Assembly (NCBI GenBank): GCA_947475175.1
Contig: CANJLN010000011.1
Location: 1 to 33,100 of the forward strand
DNA from: Alphaproteobacteria bacterium
Lineage (GTDB): Bacteria > Pseudomonadota > Alphaproteobacteria > Paracaedibacterales > CAIULA01
Reading direction: 5' to 3'
DNA: 33,100 nucleotides
Positions 1 to 9,545 of this stretch are shown one piece after another (the stretch's first letter is position 1; every line of letters begins with the position of its first letter). The notes below the pieces were generated by a model. That model was not told where the DNA came from. It was given only the letters and a program-made list of their open reading frames with translations, and did not search any database. Both the position numbers and the translations under genes were made by a program.

Positions 1-276
1 CAACGCTACCTGCATACCATTCCAATTACTTTTTTATAATCTCTAATCTACTTTTCAATGAGCGCCGCCCCACAACCAATCGGTCTAAGAGCATAAAAAC
101 AGTTATATCTAAATAGGGGCGATGCAGTCAACAACTAAATTGTTTTTTTTAATGTTTTTCAACTGTGGATTTTTTAGATGCGTTTATCCCTAATCCTTAA
201 CTGTTTTTTTACTTTAATTCATTAGAATGATGATATATTAAAGTAAGTACGCTGATTATTGAAGTTTGAATCCAAA
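1..276. other. AT-rich leading intergenic region
   Basis: No coding region is supported here. A weak A/T hairpin (AACAA, loop CTAAA, TTGTT at 130-144) runs into a T tract ending at 150 and could end a plus-strand transcript entering from the left, but the stem is only five A/T-rich pairs. A TATATT at 234-239 could serve as a -10 for the next gene, but no convincing -35 lies 16-18 bases upstream. Confidence 0.4.
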
Positions 277-1770
277 ATGAATAATATAAATAAAAAATAT
301 TCTGCTATTAAAAACAGCATCGTTTTTGCAATCGTTCTTATGATGGGCTTGATGGCCGAGGCTATGGATTTATCTGATAAAGATGATACGGTCGATAAAT
401 TTATTTTTGCCAGGCAACTCTATTATGGGGAAATTAATAGATCCTGGGAAGATGCCAACAAGCAGTACACTTCAAAAGACGAAATAAATACAGCAGTTGC
501 AGGTCTTTTGCGCGACGTATGTATGAAATTTACCTCTACTAATGTACGACGTGAAAACGCCGGAGAATTATACGCGCATATGGTTCTGAACTATGAGGTC
601 AACACCACCTTATTAGACGAGCCTTTTGCAAACAATGCGGCACGCCATATTTATGCTACAAATCTTTTTCAGAAAGCGCGTATTCAATCTCAGTATGCAT
701 GGATAGCTTTTGCCAATATACTTTATGAAGGCTGGATCAACCGGGGCATAGATGGAGAGCAATTTAAAGATAGAAAAGAACGTTTGGAATCAGTCATGGG
801 TATATGCGTGAAATTCCCCATTATTAGCAGCAGCAATGTCTTGAAAGCGAGGGTGCTTTACGAAGGAAATGGGGATCCGCTGATTGTCCCATATACAAAA
901 GACGATCCGGAACCATATGAGGTCGCTGCAGGGCTCTTGCGAGAAGTTGGAACAGCAGGCTTAAAAGGAGAAGCAATATTAGAAGAAAAAACAGCAGTTT
1001 TGGAAGCAAAGCTTCATTACGCAATAATGCTTCGTCGTGGCTTAACGAATGAAGGGTTTGAGAAGTACGAACCAGTCGACTCTTCGAATTCTGATGTACA
1101 ACGAAAGAGATATATGCATTCTGATCCAAAAAGCGCCGCTATTAAGCTTTTAGAAGAAGCCCAGGTGCTCCCTTTGGCACAGATAGAGTTAGCCGGTATG
1201 TTTCTCGAGGCGCGTAGAGATGTAGAGAAAAGTATGCAAACCTTACGAGACGTTGGAACCCCCGATGCAAAGGCCGTATTTGCAGAGAACCTCTATTACG
1301 GTTCTATCAAGGAACCCTGGGATACGGCAACCTGGGATAAGACGAAAAAATTTGATCCTGCTATGGAGAAGACAGCACGCTACAAAGAAGCTGTGAGGTT
1401 GGCCAAAGAAGCAGACACCCCGGTGGCGTGGGCGTTACATGCAGAAATGGCCTATGAAAGATACACCGATACCAGTTTCTATGATCCATCAAGGCAATAC
1501 GCTGACGAAAAGGAACGAATGGCAGAAGTGCTTGAACTGTTAAGACGGTCGGGCACCTTTCATGCAAAGGCCTTATTCGCAGACATGACTCGTGCGGGTT
1601 ATAACGAATGTACCTGGAATGATCCCTTAAAGAAATACGAAAACGGAGAGGAAAGAAAAGCTGAAATTGTGAATTTACTAAGGCAAGCTAATACAGGTGA
1701 GGCCCGTCGGATCTTGGAAGAGATGGGAGTAGGGTTAAGACCTACGAGCCACAAAATCGATCGCAAGTAA
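277..1770 (+). CDS. Secreted protein with degenerate Sel1/TPR-like helical repeats
   Basis: Protein of about 497 residues with an N-terminal hydrophobic segment (IVFAIVLMMGLMAEA) that looks like a Sec signal peptide, so export is likely. The rest is built from recurring units of about 35-60 residues, each with an Ala-rich helix such as 'AKAVFAENLYYG' or 'AKALFADMTRAG', a variable aromatic and charged loop often containing W/Y-D-P, then a helix ending in 'LLRxxxT'. This resembles Sel1/TPR solenoids, which bind other proteins, but the spacing is irregular and no unit is a clean consensus. The ATG at 277 is preferred over an in-frame TTG at 259 because it puts a basic n-region directly before the hydrophobic core; neither has a good Shine-Dalgarno. 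It stands alone, before the nuo block on the same strand. The partner and role are unknown; an envelope or host-interaction protein is an inference. Confidence 0.7.
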   Translation: MNNINKKYSAIKNSIVFAIVLMMGLMAEAMDLSDKDDTVDKFIFARQLYYGEINRSWEDANKQYTSKDEINTAVAGLLRDVCMKFTSTNVRRENAGELYAHMVLNYEVNTTLLDEPFANNAARHIYATNLFQKARIQSQYAWIAFANILYEGWINRGIDGEQFKDRKERLESVMGICVKFPIISSSNVLKARVLYEGNGDPLIVPYTKDDPEPYEVAAGLLREVGTAGLKGEAILEEKTAVLEAKLHYAIMLRRGLTNEGFEKYEPVDSSNSDVQRKRYMHSDPKSAAIKLLEEAQVLPLAQIELAGMFLEARRDVEKSMQTLRDVGTPDAKAVFAENLYYGSIKEPWDTATWDKTKKFDPAMEKTARYKEAVRLAKEADTPVAWALHAEMAYERYTDTSFYDPSRQYADEKERMAEVLELLRRSGTFHAKALFADMTRAGYNECTWNDPLKKYENGEERKAEIVNLLRQANTGEARRILEEMGVGLRPTSHKIDRK

Positions 1771-2116
1771 GAGGGGCGGCAAGTATGTGAGGTCAGTCAA
1801 ACCAAGCACAGACGCGGTCGCAAGTGCAGCTCATTAGAGAGTGTTTTTGTGGTTCTCGTAAAGGTTCCGTTGAATACAGACAAGACGAAAATTTTTTGAG
1901 TTTTTTCAACTGCGCCCTAGAAATCGGGCTTCATGGATCCAAAACCACAAAACAACTTCTGACTAAAAGGGAAACAATTCCCGAAAAGTCCTGACTATTT
2001 CGGAATATGTTCTATTATGGTCGTATTTTGTCACAGACATTATTCAACCTTTGCTTGACCACACCTCATATAGAGAGATACATTTAATTAGGTCATTAAA
2101 GTAGGAGTTGCTTTGC
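1771..2116. other. Intergenic region upstream of nuoC
   Basis: No gene is seen. Two short hairpins share bases: GGGAA-ACAA-TTCCC at 1969-1982 and CCGAAA/TTTCGG at 1981-2003, so only one can form at a time. They lie upstream of the promoter proposed at 2055 and would only matter in a longer transcript. A GCCC/GGGC hairpin near 1914-1929 has no T tract and is not a terminator. Confidence 0.4.
2055..2084 (+). promoter_or_regulatory. Candidate sigma-70 promoter of the nuo block
   Basis: TTGACC (2055-2060) matches the -35 consensus at five of six positions. An 18-base spacer leads to TACATT (2079-2084), a four-of-six -10. Transcription would start about 25 bases before the nuoC ATG, leaving a short leader that carries the AGGAG site at 2103-2107. 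Confidence 0.45.
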
Positions 2117-2761
2117 ATGAGCACCCCGCCGTTATCATCTCTTTTTAAATTATTGCATGAACTTTTTGGCCCAGACTTAATTGATCTGTCTTATCATTTT
2201 GACACGCCTGTTGCGACTGTTTATGCCGGCTCAGTTGTACGCGCCTTAACTCTTTTAAGAGATCACAAGAAATGCCAATTCAGACAATTGGTTGACATAA
2301 CTGCTGTTGATTATCCAGAACACGCTCAAAGATTTGAAATTATCTACAACGTATTAAGCCACAAGAACAACACACGATTGAGAGTAAAAATACGCACTGA
2401 TTGTGGCACTCCCATCAATAGCGTGACCGGTGTCTTTGCCTCTGCCAACTGGTACGAGAGAGAAATTTGGGACCTGTTCGGGGTTTTATTTGCCGATCAT
2501 CCTGATCTGCGCCGTATCCTAACGGATTATAATTTTTCTGGTCATCCTCTTCGAAAAGATTTTCCTTTGTCTGGGTTCACCCAAGTGGCCTATGATGAAG
2601 AACAGAAAAGAGTCGTTTATGAACCAGTCAAATTAGACCAGAATTACCGTTCCTTTGATTTTCAAAGTCCCTGGGAAGGCATTTTGGGGGAAGGTCTTTT
2701 GCAAAAGCCGCACCTTGTGAACAACCCTGATAAAAAACCGACAACAGTGACTCATGGTTGA
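2117..2761 (+). CDS. nuoC: NADH-quinone oxidoreductase subunit C (30 kDa)
   Basis: This subunit of the peripheral arm of complex I sits next to NuoD and helps hold the quinone-reduction module together. The family signature is clear in the middle: '[13 protein letters not shown]' followed by '[13 protein letters not shown]' and '[12 protein letters not shown]'. About 214 residues, in the normal range for a stand-alone alphaproteobacterial NuoC not fused to NuoD. The ATG at 2117 is chosen over an in-frame TTG at 2108 because AGGAG (2103-2107) lies nine bases upstream of it. It is the first nuo gene here; nuoA and nuoB, which normally precede it, are absent from the window. Its 3' side is separated from nuoD by a palindromic element instead of the usual tight spacing. 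Confidence 0.96.
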   Translation: MSTPPLSSLFKLLHELFGPDLIDLSYHFDTPVATVYAGSVVRALTLLRDHKKCQFRQLVDITAVDYPEHAQRFEIIYNVLSHKNNTRLRVKIRTDCGTPINSVTGVFASANWYEREIWDLFGVLFADHPDLRRILTDYNFSGHPLRKDFPLSGFTQVAYDEEQKRVVYEPVKLDQNYRSFDFQSPWEGILGEGLLQKPHLVNNPDKKPTTVTHG

Positions 2762-2767
2762 AATTTA

Positions 2768-3032
2768 GAACCTGTATTCACATAATTTATTCCGATCGAA
2801 AGAGCAAAAATCAAATGAATGCTAGGAACAAGGCGAAGAGCATAGCTATTCTACGGTCGAGACTTGTGACGACGCAGTCTTTGATTTTTGCCTTTCCATT
2901 TGGGTTGCGCTAAGATGACGTTCTACATCGTCAAAACCCTTGCCAATAGAATAGCTATTGCCTGCGGGCTTTTCCTTGTATTAACGTCATCTTAGCTGCA
3001 ACGATCGAAATGAATTATATGAATACAGGTTC
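2768..3032. repeat. Composite palindromic element (family E) containing the nuoD start
   Basis: The outer arms, 2768-2798 and 3002-3032, are inverted repeats matching at 28 of 31 positions. Inside are two hairpins. Hairpin 1 pairs 2799-2815 with 2880-2895 (16 pairs, one bulged A). Hairpin 2 pairs 2909-2922 perfectly with 2983-2996 (14 pairs) and extends outward past one bulged T to 2905/3001. The linker 2896-2904 joins them, so as RNA the whole would be a three-way junction. The right outer arm holds the nuoD ATG (3010) and its first seven or so codons. This could be a MITE-like repeat with terminal inverted repeats, or an inverted duplication of the nuoD 5' end. No other copy is in the window. 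Confidence 0.85.
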
Positions 3033-4188
3033 TTATACCCTTAATTTTGGTCCTCAGCACCCAGCTGCTCACGGTGTTTTAAGGCTTGTTATGGAGCTTG
3101 ACGGAGAAGTTGTCGTCCGCGCTGATCCTCATATTGGTTTTTTGCATCGAGGTACAGAAAAACTGATTGAACATAAAACCTATCTGCAAGCGCTCCCTTA
3201 TTTTGATCGACTTGACTATGTTTCACCCATCAGCCAAGAGCATGCTTATATATTAGCGATTGAAAAACTCTTGGGGGTAACGCCACCCATCCGCGCTCAA
3301 TACATTCGTGTTTTGTTTTCTGAACTCACACGCATTCTGAATCACCTTTTGAATATTGCCACTTTCGCCATGGATGTAGGAGCAATGACTCCTTTTCTTT
3401 GGGCTTTTGAAGAGCGTGAAATAATCATGGAATTTTACGAGCGTGTTAGCGGCGCACGATTACATGCCACCTATATCAGACCAGGTGGTGTTCACAAAGA
3501 TTTACCAGAGGGTTTGTTGGATGATATCAAAGTCTTCGCAGAGCGCTTTCCCAAAGTTTTAGACGATATTGAAAATGTGCTAACAGAAAACCGCATTTTC
3601 AAACAACGAACTGTTGATATTGGCATTGTAAGTCCTGAACAAGCCATTGAATGGGGCTTCTCAGGGCCTATGCTTAGAGCGAGCAACGTAGTTTGGGATC
3701 TTAGAAAATCTCAACCTTATGAAATTTATGAACATCTCGAATTTGATATACCCGTTGGAAAAAATGGCGACTGTTATGACCGTTATTTAGTTCGAATTGA
3801 GGAGATGCGTCAAAGTCTTCGGATGATTCATCAGTGTATTGATCAAATGCCAAAAGGACCCGTCTTGGCTGATAATCGTAAAATTGTACCACCAACACGT
3901 ACAGCTATGAAACAGTCTATGGAAGCCCTCATCCATCACTTCAAACTTTACACCGAAGGATTTCATGTTCCAGCTGGCGAGGTATATACAGCTATTGAAG
4001 CCCCCAAAGGGGAGTTTGGTGTTTTCTTAATCTCTGACGGAAGTAATAAACCTTATCGTTGCAAAATTCGCTCTCCCGGCTTTGCTTATCTGCAGGCCCT
4101 TGATGTTATATCAAAAGGGCATCTGTTATCAGATGTAGTTGCCATTATCGGTTCTATGGATGTTGTCTTTGGGGAGATTGATCGTTGA
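3010..4188 (+). CDS. nuoD: NADH-quinone oxidoreductase subunit D (49 kDa)
   Basis: This is the core subunit of complex I that forms most of the quinone-binding pocket with NuoB, at the junction of the peripheral arm and membrane arm. Near the N-terminus is '[14 protein letters not shown]', containing the conserved pocket histidine, then '[16 protein letters not shown]' and '[17 protein letters not shown]' with the conserved tyrosine region. The end 'DVVFGEIDR' is typical. Full length at 392 residues. The start is unusual: both possible ATGs (3010 and 3019) lie inside the right arm of the palindrome at 2768-3032 and no Shine-Dalgarno is visible. No later Met precedes the conserved '[10 protein letters not shown]', so the start must be in the element. 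The stop overlaps the nuoE start. Confidence 0.97.
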   Translation: MNYMNTGSYTLNFGPQHPAAHGVLRLVMELDGEVVVRADPHIGFLHRGTEKLIEHKTYLQALPYFDRLDYVSPISQEHAYILAIEKLLGVTPPIRAQYIRVLFSELTRILNHLLNIATFAMDVGAMTPFLWAFEEREIIMEFYERVSGARLHATYIRPGGVHKDLPEGLLDDIKVFAERFPKVLDDIENVLTENRIFKQRTVDIGIVSPEQAIEWGFSGPMLRASNVVWDLRKSQPYEIYEHLEFDIPVGKNGDCYDRYLVRIEEMRQSLRMIHQCIDQMPKGPVLADNRKIVPPTRTAMKQSMEALIHHFKLYTEGFHVPAGEVYTAIEAPKGEFGVFLISDGSNKPYRCKIRSPGFAYLQALDVISKGHLLSDVVAIIGSMDVVFGEIDR

Positions 4189-4727
4189 GTTTTGTTTTTA
4201 CAGATGAAAATCTCGAAAAAATTAAGGCACATGTTGCAAAGTATCCAAAAAACAGGCAGGCAAGCGCTGTATTGCCTTTATTAGATTTGGCTCAAAGACA
4301 ATGTGGTGGATGGCTTCCGCAACCAGCAGTTGAAGAGGTTTCTAAACTGCTTGATATGCCTTTTATGCGCGTTATGGAAGTAGCTAGTTTTTACACCCTG
4401 TTCAACTTAAAACCCGTAGGGGCTTTTCATGTACAGATCTGTGGCACAACGCCTTGCTGGCTAAAAGGTTCTGAAGAACTGAAAAATGCGTGTGAGCATC
4501 ATGCAGCCAAAGATCCATTATTTACCATTAGCGAAGTTGAATGTTTGGGGGCATGCGTGAACGCCCCTGTGGTTCAGATTAATGATGATTATTATGAGAA
4601 TTTGACTTCTGAAGAGTTGATTCAGATTTTAAAAGATATGAAAAAGACACTGGATGGCCACGCCCCTACGGGGCTCGCCATGACGACACATCTAAAAAAG
4701 GAGAAAGCTGATGCTGACTCCGAATAA
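4185..4727 (+). CDS. nuoE: NADH-quinone oxidoreductase subunit E (24 kDa, [2Fe-2S])
   Basis: This subunit is part of the NADH-oxidising tip of complex I and carries cluster N1a. The four ligands are visible as Cys86 and Cys91 (CGTTPC) and Cys120 and Cys124 (CLGAC, followed by [10 protein letters not shown]). The loop between the two pairs looks some residues shorter than in mitochondrial homologues. It starts with TTG at 4185, overlapping the nuoD stop in a TTGA junction. GGGGAG at 4171-4176 lies eight bases before it and the N-terminus '[21 protein letters not shown]' fits the family, so the TTG is well supported. The last 25 or so residues are odd: codons for [14 protein letters not shown] are supplied by a palindromic repeat (4650-4685). 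The 3' end overlaps nuoF by 17 bases. Confidence 0.95.
   Translation: MSFVFTDENLEKIKAHVAKYPKNRQASAVLPLLDLAQRQCGGWLPQPAVEEVSKLLDMPFMRVMEVASFYTLFNLKPVGAFHVQICGTTPCWLKGSEELKNACEHHAAKDPLFTISEVECLGACVNAPVVQINDDYYENLTSEELIQILKDMKKTLDGHAPTGLAMTTHLKKEKADADSE
4650..4685. repeat. Family D palindromic repeat inside nuoE
   Basis: The segment has the same outer sequence, CTGGATGGCCACGC at the left and CTCGCCATGACG at the right, as the two repeat copies near 21240-21273 and 21360-21395. Only the central hairpin differs: here GCCCC-TAC-GGGGC (4662-4674) replaces the GCAAC/GTTGC of those copies. It sits in frame in the nuoE 3' end, just before the nuoF ribosome-binding site. Confidence 0.85.
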
Positions 4728-5991
4728 CAAAATCTTTACAAACCTAGACGGAAAGAATTCTCCGTTTTTGAAAGAAGCAAAAACCAGAGGGGACTGGGAT
4801 AAAATAAAAGACTTTATCGGAAAAGGCGCTGAATGGATTATCGAAGAGGTTAAGTCTTCTGGACTCCGGGGACGTGGAGGAGCAGGTTTTTCGACGGGAA
4901 CAAAGTGGTCCTTTATGCCAAAGACAACAGATGAACGTCCTCATTATCTGGTTATTAATGCTGATGAAAGCGAACCTGGAACCTGTAAAGACCGTGATAT
5001 TTTAAGGTTTGAACCTCACAAATTAATAGAAGGGGCTTTAATAGCCAGCTTCGCCATTGGTGCACACACCTGTTACATCTATGTCCGTGGAGAGTATTTT
5101 AGAGAAGCGATGTGTTTACAAAAGGCAATCGATGAGGCGTATGCCGCTGGTCTTTTAGGAAAAAATGCTGCGAAATCAGGATGGGATTTTGATCTTTATG
5201 TGCACCGAGGCGCCGGCGCTTATATATGTGGCGAAGAATCAGCTTTATTGGAAAGTTTAGAAGGCCGCAAAGGGATGCCACGACTAAAACCCCCCTTCCC
5301 TGCTCAAATGGGTCTCTATGGATGTCCAACGACTGTAAATAATGTGGAATCCATCGCGGTTGTCCCAACCATTTTAAGGCGCGGAGCCAGTTGGTTTTCT
5401 AGTTTAGGTCGCCCTAATAACACGGGAACCAAGATCTTTTGTATTTCTGGGCACGTCAATAAGCCGTGTAATGTGGAGGAAGAAATGGGTATTCCTCTTC
5501 GTGATTTAATTGAAAAGCATGCAGGAGGTGTCAGAGGGGGATGGGATAATTTAAAAGCTGTTATCCCGGGCGGATCTTCCGTGCCCATGATTCCAAAATC
5601 GATTTGTGATACGGTCCTGATGGATTTTGATAGCCTAAAAGAGGTTAAAACAGGACTTGGAACGGCCGCTGTTATTGTGATGGATCAGTCCACGGATATC
5701 GTCAAAGCGATTGCTATCTTAAGCAAATTTTATATGAATGAAAGCTGTGGTCAGTGCACCCCCTGTCGAGAGGGAACGGGCTGGATGTGGCGAATGATGG
5801 AACGTCTGGTCAAAGGTCACGCCCGAATTGAAGATATTGATTTATTAGAAGAAGTCACGCATCAAATTGAGGGGCGTACAATTTGTGCGCTTGGCGATGC
5901 CGCTGCTTGGCCAGTCCAGGGACTGATTAGACATTTTCGTCCGGAGTTAGAAGAACGTATCCATCGCCTCTCTGCCACAGATCAGGTATAA
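4711..5991 (+). CDS. nuoF: NADH-quinone oxidoreductase subunit F (51 kDa, NADH/FMN, [4Fe-4S])
   Basis: This is the complex I subunit that binds NADH and FMN and accepts the hydride, passing electrons to cluster N3. Visible in order are: the glycine-rich FMN/NADH motif '[16 protein letters not shown]', '[15 protein letters not shown]', '[19 protein letters not shown]', the N3 ligands in '[15 protein letters not shown]', and the fourth cysteine in '[16 protein letters not shown]'. Its 426 residues are the normal length. The ATG at 4711 follows AGGAG (4699-4703) at seven bases and lies inside the end of nuoE, so the two are probably translationally coupled. nuoG follows four bases after the stop. 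Confidence 0.97.
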   Translation: MLTPNNKIFTNLDGKNSPFLKEAKTRGDWDKIKDFIGKGAEWIIEEVKSSGLRGRGGAGFSTGTKWSFMPKTTDERPHYLVINADESEPGTCKDRDILRFEPHKLIEGALIASFAIGAHTCYIYVRGEYFREAMCLQKAIDEAYAAGLLGKNAAKSGWDFDLYVHRGAGAYICGEESALLESLEGRKGMPRLKPPFPAQMGLYGCPTTVNNVESIAVVPTILRRGASWFSSLGRPNNTGTKIFCISGHVNKPCNVEEEMGIPLRDLIEKHAGGVRGGWDNLKAVIPGGSSVPMIPKSICDTVLMDFDSLKEVKTGLGTAAVIVMDQSTDIVKAIAILSKFYMNESCGQCTPCREGTGWMWRMMERLVKGHARIEDIDLLEEVTHQIEGRTICALGDAAAWPVQGLIRHFRPELEERIHRLSATDQV

Positions 5992-5995
5992 ACAG

Positions 5996-8035
5996 ATGAT
6001 TAAACTCACCATCAACAATCATACGATCGAAGTTGAACAGGGCACAACCATCCTGCAAGCTTGTGAACAGCTAAACGTAGAGGTGCCTGTCTTTTGCTAT
6101 CATTCCAGATTATCGATTGCTGGTAATTGTCGCATGTGTTTGGTTGAGGTTGAGAAAACATCAAAACCTGTAGCCAGTTGCGCCATGCCTGTGACTGAAG
6201 GGATGGTTGTTCATACCGATAGCCCAATGGTTGAAAAGGCGCGCAAAGGGAATCTGGAATTTCTTTTGATTAATCACCCACTGGATTGTCCTATTTGTGA
6301 TCAGGGTGGTGAATGCGATCTGCAAGATATCACCATGGCGTATGGCAGTGGGGAGAGCCGGTTCGATTTGAACAAACGCGCCGTCAGCGATAAATACATG
6401 GGCCCTTTGATCAAAACAGTGATGACACGTTGTATCCACTGCACACGCTGTGTTCGCTTTGCTGATGAAGTCGCAGGGTCGCATGAATTAGGGACAACTG
6501 GTCGCGGCGAGCATATGGAGATCACAAGCTATTTGGAAACTGCTGTTTCTTCTGAATTATCGGGGAACATGATTGATCTGTGTCCTGTTGGGGCTTTGAC
6601 AAATAAGCCGTATGCGTTTCATGGGCGTTCTTGGGAACTGACCAAAACAGAAAGCATTGATGTAATGGATGCGGTTGGATCGAATATCCGAATTGACTCA
6701 CGCGGACGTGAAGTCATGCGTATTCTTCCAAGACTTAATGAAGACATCAATGAAGAATGGATTAGCGATCGCACGCGATTTGCTTATGATGGGCTAAAGC
6801 GTCAACGGTTGGATCAACCTTATAGGCGCGTTGATGGGAAATTGACCCCTTGTACATGGGATGAAGCTTTTGCCGTTATTAAAGAAAAATTAGCCGCCGT
6901 AAAAGGTTCTGAAATTGCAGCCATTGCCGGGGATCTGGCTGACTGTGAAAGCATGCTCACTCTCAAAGAATTAATGCTGGCTCTTAAAAGTCCTCATCTT
7001 GATTGTCGCCAAGATGGGACCATGATTTCAACTGCTAGTCGTAGCCATTACATTATGAATACCCCAATCGCCAGAATTGAAGAGAGTGATTGCATTTTAC
7101 TGATTGGCACCAATCCACGTCATGAGGCTCCCATCGTTAATGCGCGTATTCGAAAGCGTTATCTAAAGGGACACATATCGATTGGACTCATTGGTCAGCC
7201 TGTTGATCTTTCTTATAAATATGATCATTTGGGTGAAACGCCTGACGTGCTGTCGTCTTCGTTCAAAGACGCCCTAAAAAAAGCAGAGCGTCCTATGATC
7301 ATTTTAGGGCAAGCTGTTTTTAACAGACCTGACACAACGGCCATTCTTGCAGCTATTCAGCAGCTTATTAAAAAATATAAATTCATCCAAGATGATTGGA
7401 ATGGGTACAATGTTTTGCACATAGCGGCTGCTCGAGTCGGTGGTTTGGATGTTGGCTTTGTTCCACAAAAAGATGGTCTTGCAACCAAAGAAATTCTAAA
7501 AGCATGTCAGAAAAATAAGATTAAAGTTCTGTATTTATTAGGCGCTGACGAGATCCCTATGGATCAATTGGGATCAGCTTTTGTTATTTATCAAGGCCAC
7601 CATGGTGATGCCGGCGCCAACAGAGCGGATGTTATTTTACCGGGTGCGGCGTATACTGAAAAAATGGCCACTTATGTGAATACAGAAGGACGCGTGCAGA
7701 CAGCCCAACAGGCTTTAACGCCCCCTGGTGAGGCAAAAGAGGATTGGAAAATTATTCGGGCATTATCTGAGGCGATTGGTCATACGCTTTCCTATAATAC
7801 TTGGGAGGATATCCAATCTGCGCTTACAAAGATTCATCCTGCATTTGCATCAAGGGGAGAAATTATCGCTTCAGAATGGCAAGATTTTGATACAGCGAAT
7901 AGCTCATCAATTGAAGCAACACCGTTTAATCTGCCTATTTCTAATTTTTATATGACGGATGTCATAAGCCGTCATTCAGCAAATATGGTCGCCTGTGTTC
8001 AAGAAATTACGCAAGGGAAACGACCTCATGTTTGA
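5996..8035 (+). CDS. nuoG: NADH-quinone oxidoreductase subunit G (75 kDa, Fe-S)
   Basis: This is the largest peripheral-arm subunit of complex I, carrying the electron wire. The N-terminal ferredoxin-like part has [2Fe-2S] ligands Cys34, Cys45, Cys48 and Cys62. The His/Cys motif gives a [4Fe-4S] site from His94, Cys98, Cys101 and Cys107. A third set is Cys146, Cys149, Cys152 and Cys196 (DLCPVGAL). The remaining 450 or so residues are the molybdopterin-oxidoreductase-like fold without a cofactor site, as is normal for the mitochondrial/alphaproteobacterial type. 679 residues is typical. Only a weak AGG precedes the ATG, which is four bases after nuoF, so coupling is likely. The last eight bases overlap nuoH. 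Confidence 0.96.
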   Translation: MIKLTINNHTIEVEQGTTILQACEQLNVEVPVFCYHSRLSIAGNCRMCLVEVEKTSKPVASCAMPVTEGMVVHTDSPMVEKARKGNLEFLLINHPLDCPICDQGGECDLQDITMAYGSGESRFDLNKRAVSDKYMGPLIKTVMTRCIHCTRCVRFADEVAGSHELGTTGRGEHMEITSYLETAVSSELSGNMIDLCPVGALTNKPYAFHGRSWELTKTESIDVMDAVGSNIRIDSRGREVMRILPRLNEDINEEWISDRTRFAYDGLKRQRLDQPYRRVDGKLTPCTWDEAFAVIKEKLAAVKGSEIAAIAGDLADCESMLTLKELMLALKSPHLDCRQDGTMISTASRSHYIMNTPIARIEESDCILLIGTNPRHEAPIVNARIRKRYLKGHISIGLIGQPVDLSYKYDHLGETPDVLSSSFKDALKKAERPMIILGQAVFNRPDTTAILAAIQQLIKKYKFIQDDWNGYNVLHIAAARVGGLDVGFVPQKDGLATKEILKACQKNKIKVLYLLGADEIPMDQLGSAFVIYQGHHGDAGANRADVILPGAAYTEKMATYVNTEGRVQTAQQALTPPGEAKEDWKIIRALSEAIGHTLSYNTWEDIQSALTKIHPAFASRGEIIASEWQDFDTANSSSIEATPFNLPISNFYMTDVISRHSANMVACVQEITQGKRPHV

Positions 8036-9032
8036 GACACTATGGCAGTACAGCTTAACTCTATTTTTCATCGTTATAAAGATTATCCCTTTTATTATTG
8101 CCCTTATTCTGGGCGTTGCTTATTTAACCTTGGCAGAGCGAAAAGTCATTGCGGCCATGCAATTGCGCGTGGGACCTAATATGGTAGGGCCTTTTGGGCT
8201 TTTGCAACCCATTGCAGATGGTATCAAGCTTTTGCATAAAGAAATTATTATCCCTCAAGAGGCAGATAAAATTCTTTTTATCTTCGCCCCTATTCTAACG
8301 TTTAGCCTCAGTCTTGCTGCTTGGGCAGTTATCCCTTTTGGTGAAAATTTGGTTTTTTCAAACATCAATGTGGGTATTCTGTATCTGTTCGCGATTTCTT
8401 CTTTGGGTGTTTATGGCATTATCATTGCCGGTTGGGCCAGTAATTCAAAATACGCCTTTTTGGGAGCCTTAAGATCAGCTGCACAAATGATTTCGTATGA
8501 AGTATCGATTGGGCTTGTCATCGTTTGTGTGCTTTTGTGTGCGGGTTCTTTGAACCTCAGTCAAATTGTTTTGGCACAATCTAATGGATGGTTTGCTTTT
8601 AAACTCCTCCCATTTTTTGTGATCTTTTTTATATCGAGCCTTGCTGAAACCAATCGCACCCCATTTGATTTACCGGAGGCTGAAGCAGAGCTGGTTGCCG
8701 GCTATAACGTTGAATATTCATCTTTTAGTTACGCCCTCTTTTATCTTGGTGAATACGCCAACATGATATTGATGAGCGCGATGAACAGCATTTTGTTTTT
8801 GGGAGGATGGTTACCACCGTTTGATCATCCTGTTTTGAATTTAGTGCCAGGACCAGTTTGGTTTATCGTCAAAATATGTTTGATGCTTTTCCTCTTTCTT
8901 TGGATACGAGCCACCATGCCACGTTATCGATATGATCAGTTGATGCGATTGGGGTGGAAAGTATTTTTGCCAGTCTCCTTAATTGGTGTTGCGGTTATCG
9001 GTGCGTTTATTACTTACGGAGATAAGCTATGA
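8028..9032 (+). CDS. nuoH: NADH-quinone oxidoreductase subunit H (membrane)
   Basis: This integral membrane subunit anchors the peripheral arm and lines the quinone entrance. It has about eight hydrophobic segments and the family motifs '[17 protein letters not shown]', '[26 protein letters not shown]' (given here in its conserved core; the acidic loop facing the quinone site) and '[18 protein letters not shown]' near the C-terminus. About 334 residues, full length. The ATG at 8028 is chosen over an upstream in-frame start at 7995 because AAGGGA (8013-8018) lies nine bases before it and the protein then begins directly with [10 protein letters not shown]. The stop overlaps the nuoI ATG in an ATGA junction. 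Confidence 0.96.
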   Translation: MFETLWQYSLTLFFIVIKIIPFIIALILGVAYLTLAERKVIAAMQLRVGPNMVGPFGLLQPIADGIKLLHKEIIIPQEADKILFIFAPILTFSLSLAAWAVIPFGENLVFSNINVGILYLFAISSLGVYGIIIAGWASNSKYAFLGALRSAAQMISYEVSIGLVIVCVLLCAGSLNLSQIVLAQSNGWFAFKLLPFFVIFFISSLAETNRTPFDLPEAEAELVAGYNVEYSSFSYALFYLGEYANMILMSAMNSILFLGGWLPPFDHPVLNLVPGPVWFIVKICLMLFLFLWIRATMPRYRYDQLMRLGWKVFLPVSLIGVAVIGAFITYGDKL

Positions 9033-9529
9033 TCCGCAAAGTGAGAAAAATAAAACAGCAAATCAGAACATGGTTTTTGTTAGAGATTTTAAAAGGCCTT
9101 TGGATCACTTTAAAATATTTCTTCAAACCAAAAGTAACAATTAAATATCCCAACGAAAAAGGCCCCTTAAGCGCACGTTTTCGTGGTGAGCATGCGTTAA
9201 GACGTTATGCCAACGGTGAAGAACGATGCATTGCCTGTAAATTATGTGAGGCTGTTTGCCCAGCACAAGCTATTACAATTGAAGCGGAAGAACGCGCAGA
9301 CGGTAGTCGTCGCACCACCCGTTATGACATTGACATGACAAAGTGTATTTACTGCGGTTTGTGCGAGGAAGCTTGTCCAGTTGATGCCATCGTCGAAGGT
9401 CCCAATTTTGAATTCGCAACGTATACGCACGAAGAGCTGATCTATAACAAAGAAAAATTGCTTTCTAATGGTGATCGCTGGGAACCAGAAATTGCCGCTA
9501 AGTTAGAGGCAGATGCGAAGTATCGGTGA
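9029..9529 (+). CDS. nuoI: NADH-quinone oxidoreductase subunit I (23 kDa, two [4Fe-4S])
   Basis: This ferredoxin-like subunit carries clusters N6a and N6b, the last steps before NuoB. Two complete motifs are present: Cys67, Cys70, Cys73, Cys77-Pro and Cys106, Cys109, Cys112, Cys116-Pro. An amphipathic N-terminal helix (residues 10-32) fits its position on the membrane surface. 166 residues is the usual length. The start ATG overlaps the nuoH stop, with GGAG at 9018-9021 seven bases upstream. nuoJ would normally follow; here the next gene, 16 bases on, is a GMC flavoprotein. Confidence 0.96.
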   Translation: MIRKVRKIKQQIRTWFLLEILKGLWITLKYFFKPKVTIKYPNEKGPLSARFRGEHALRRYANGEERCIACKLCEAVCPAQAITIEAEERADGSRRTTRYDIDMTKCIYCGLCEEACPVDAIVEGPNFEFATYTHEELIYNKEKLLSNGDRWEPEIAAKLEADAKYR

Positions 9530-9545
9530 AGTTAAGGAGAGTTCA

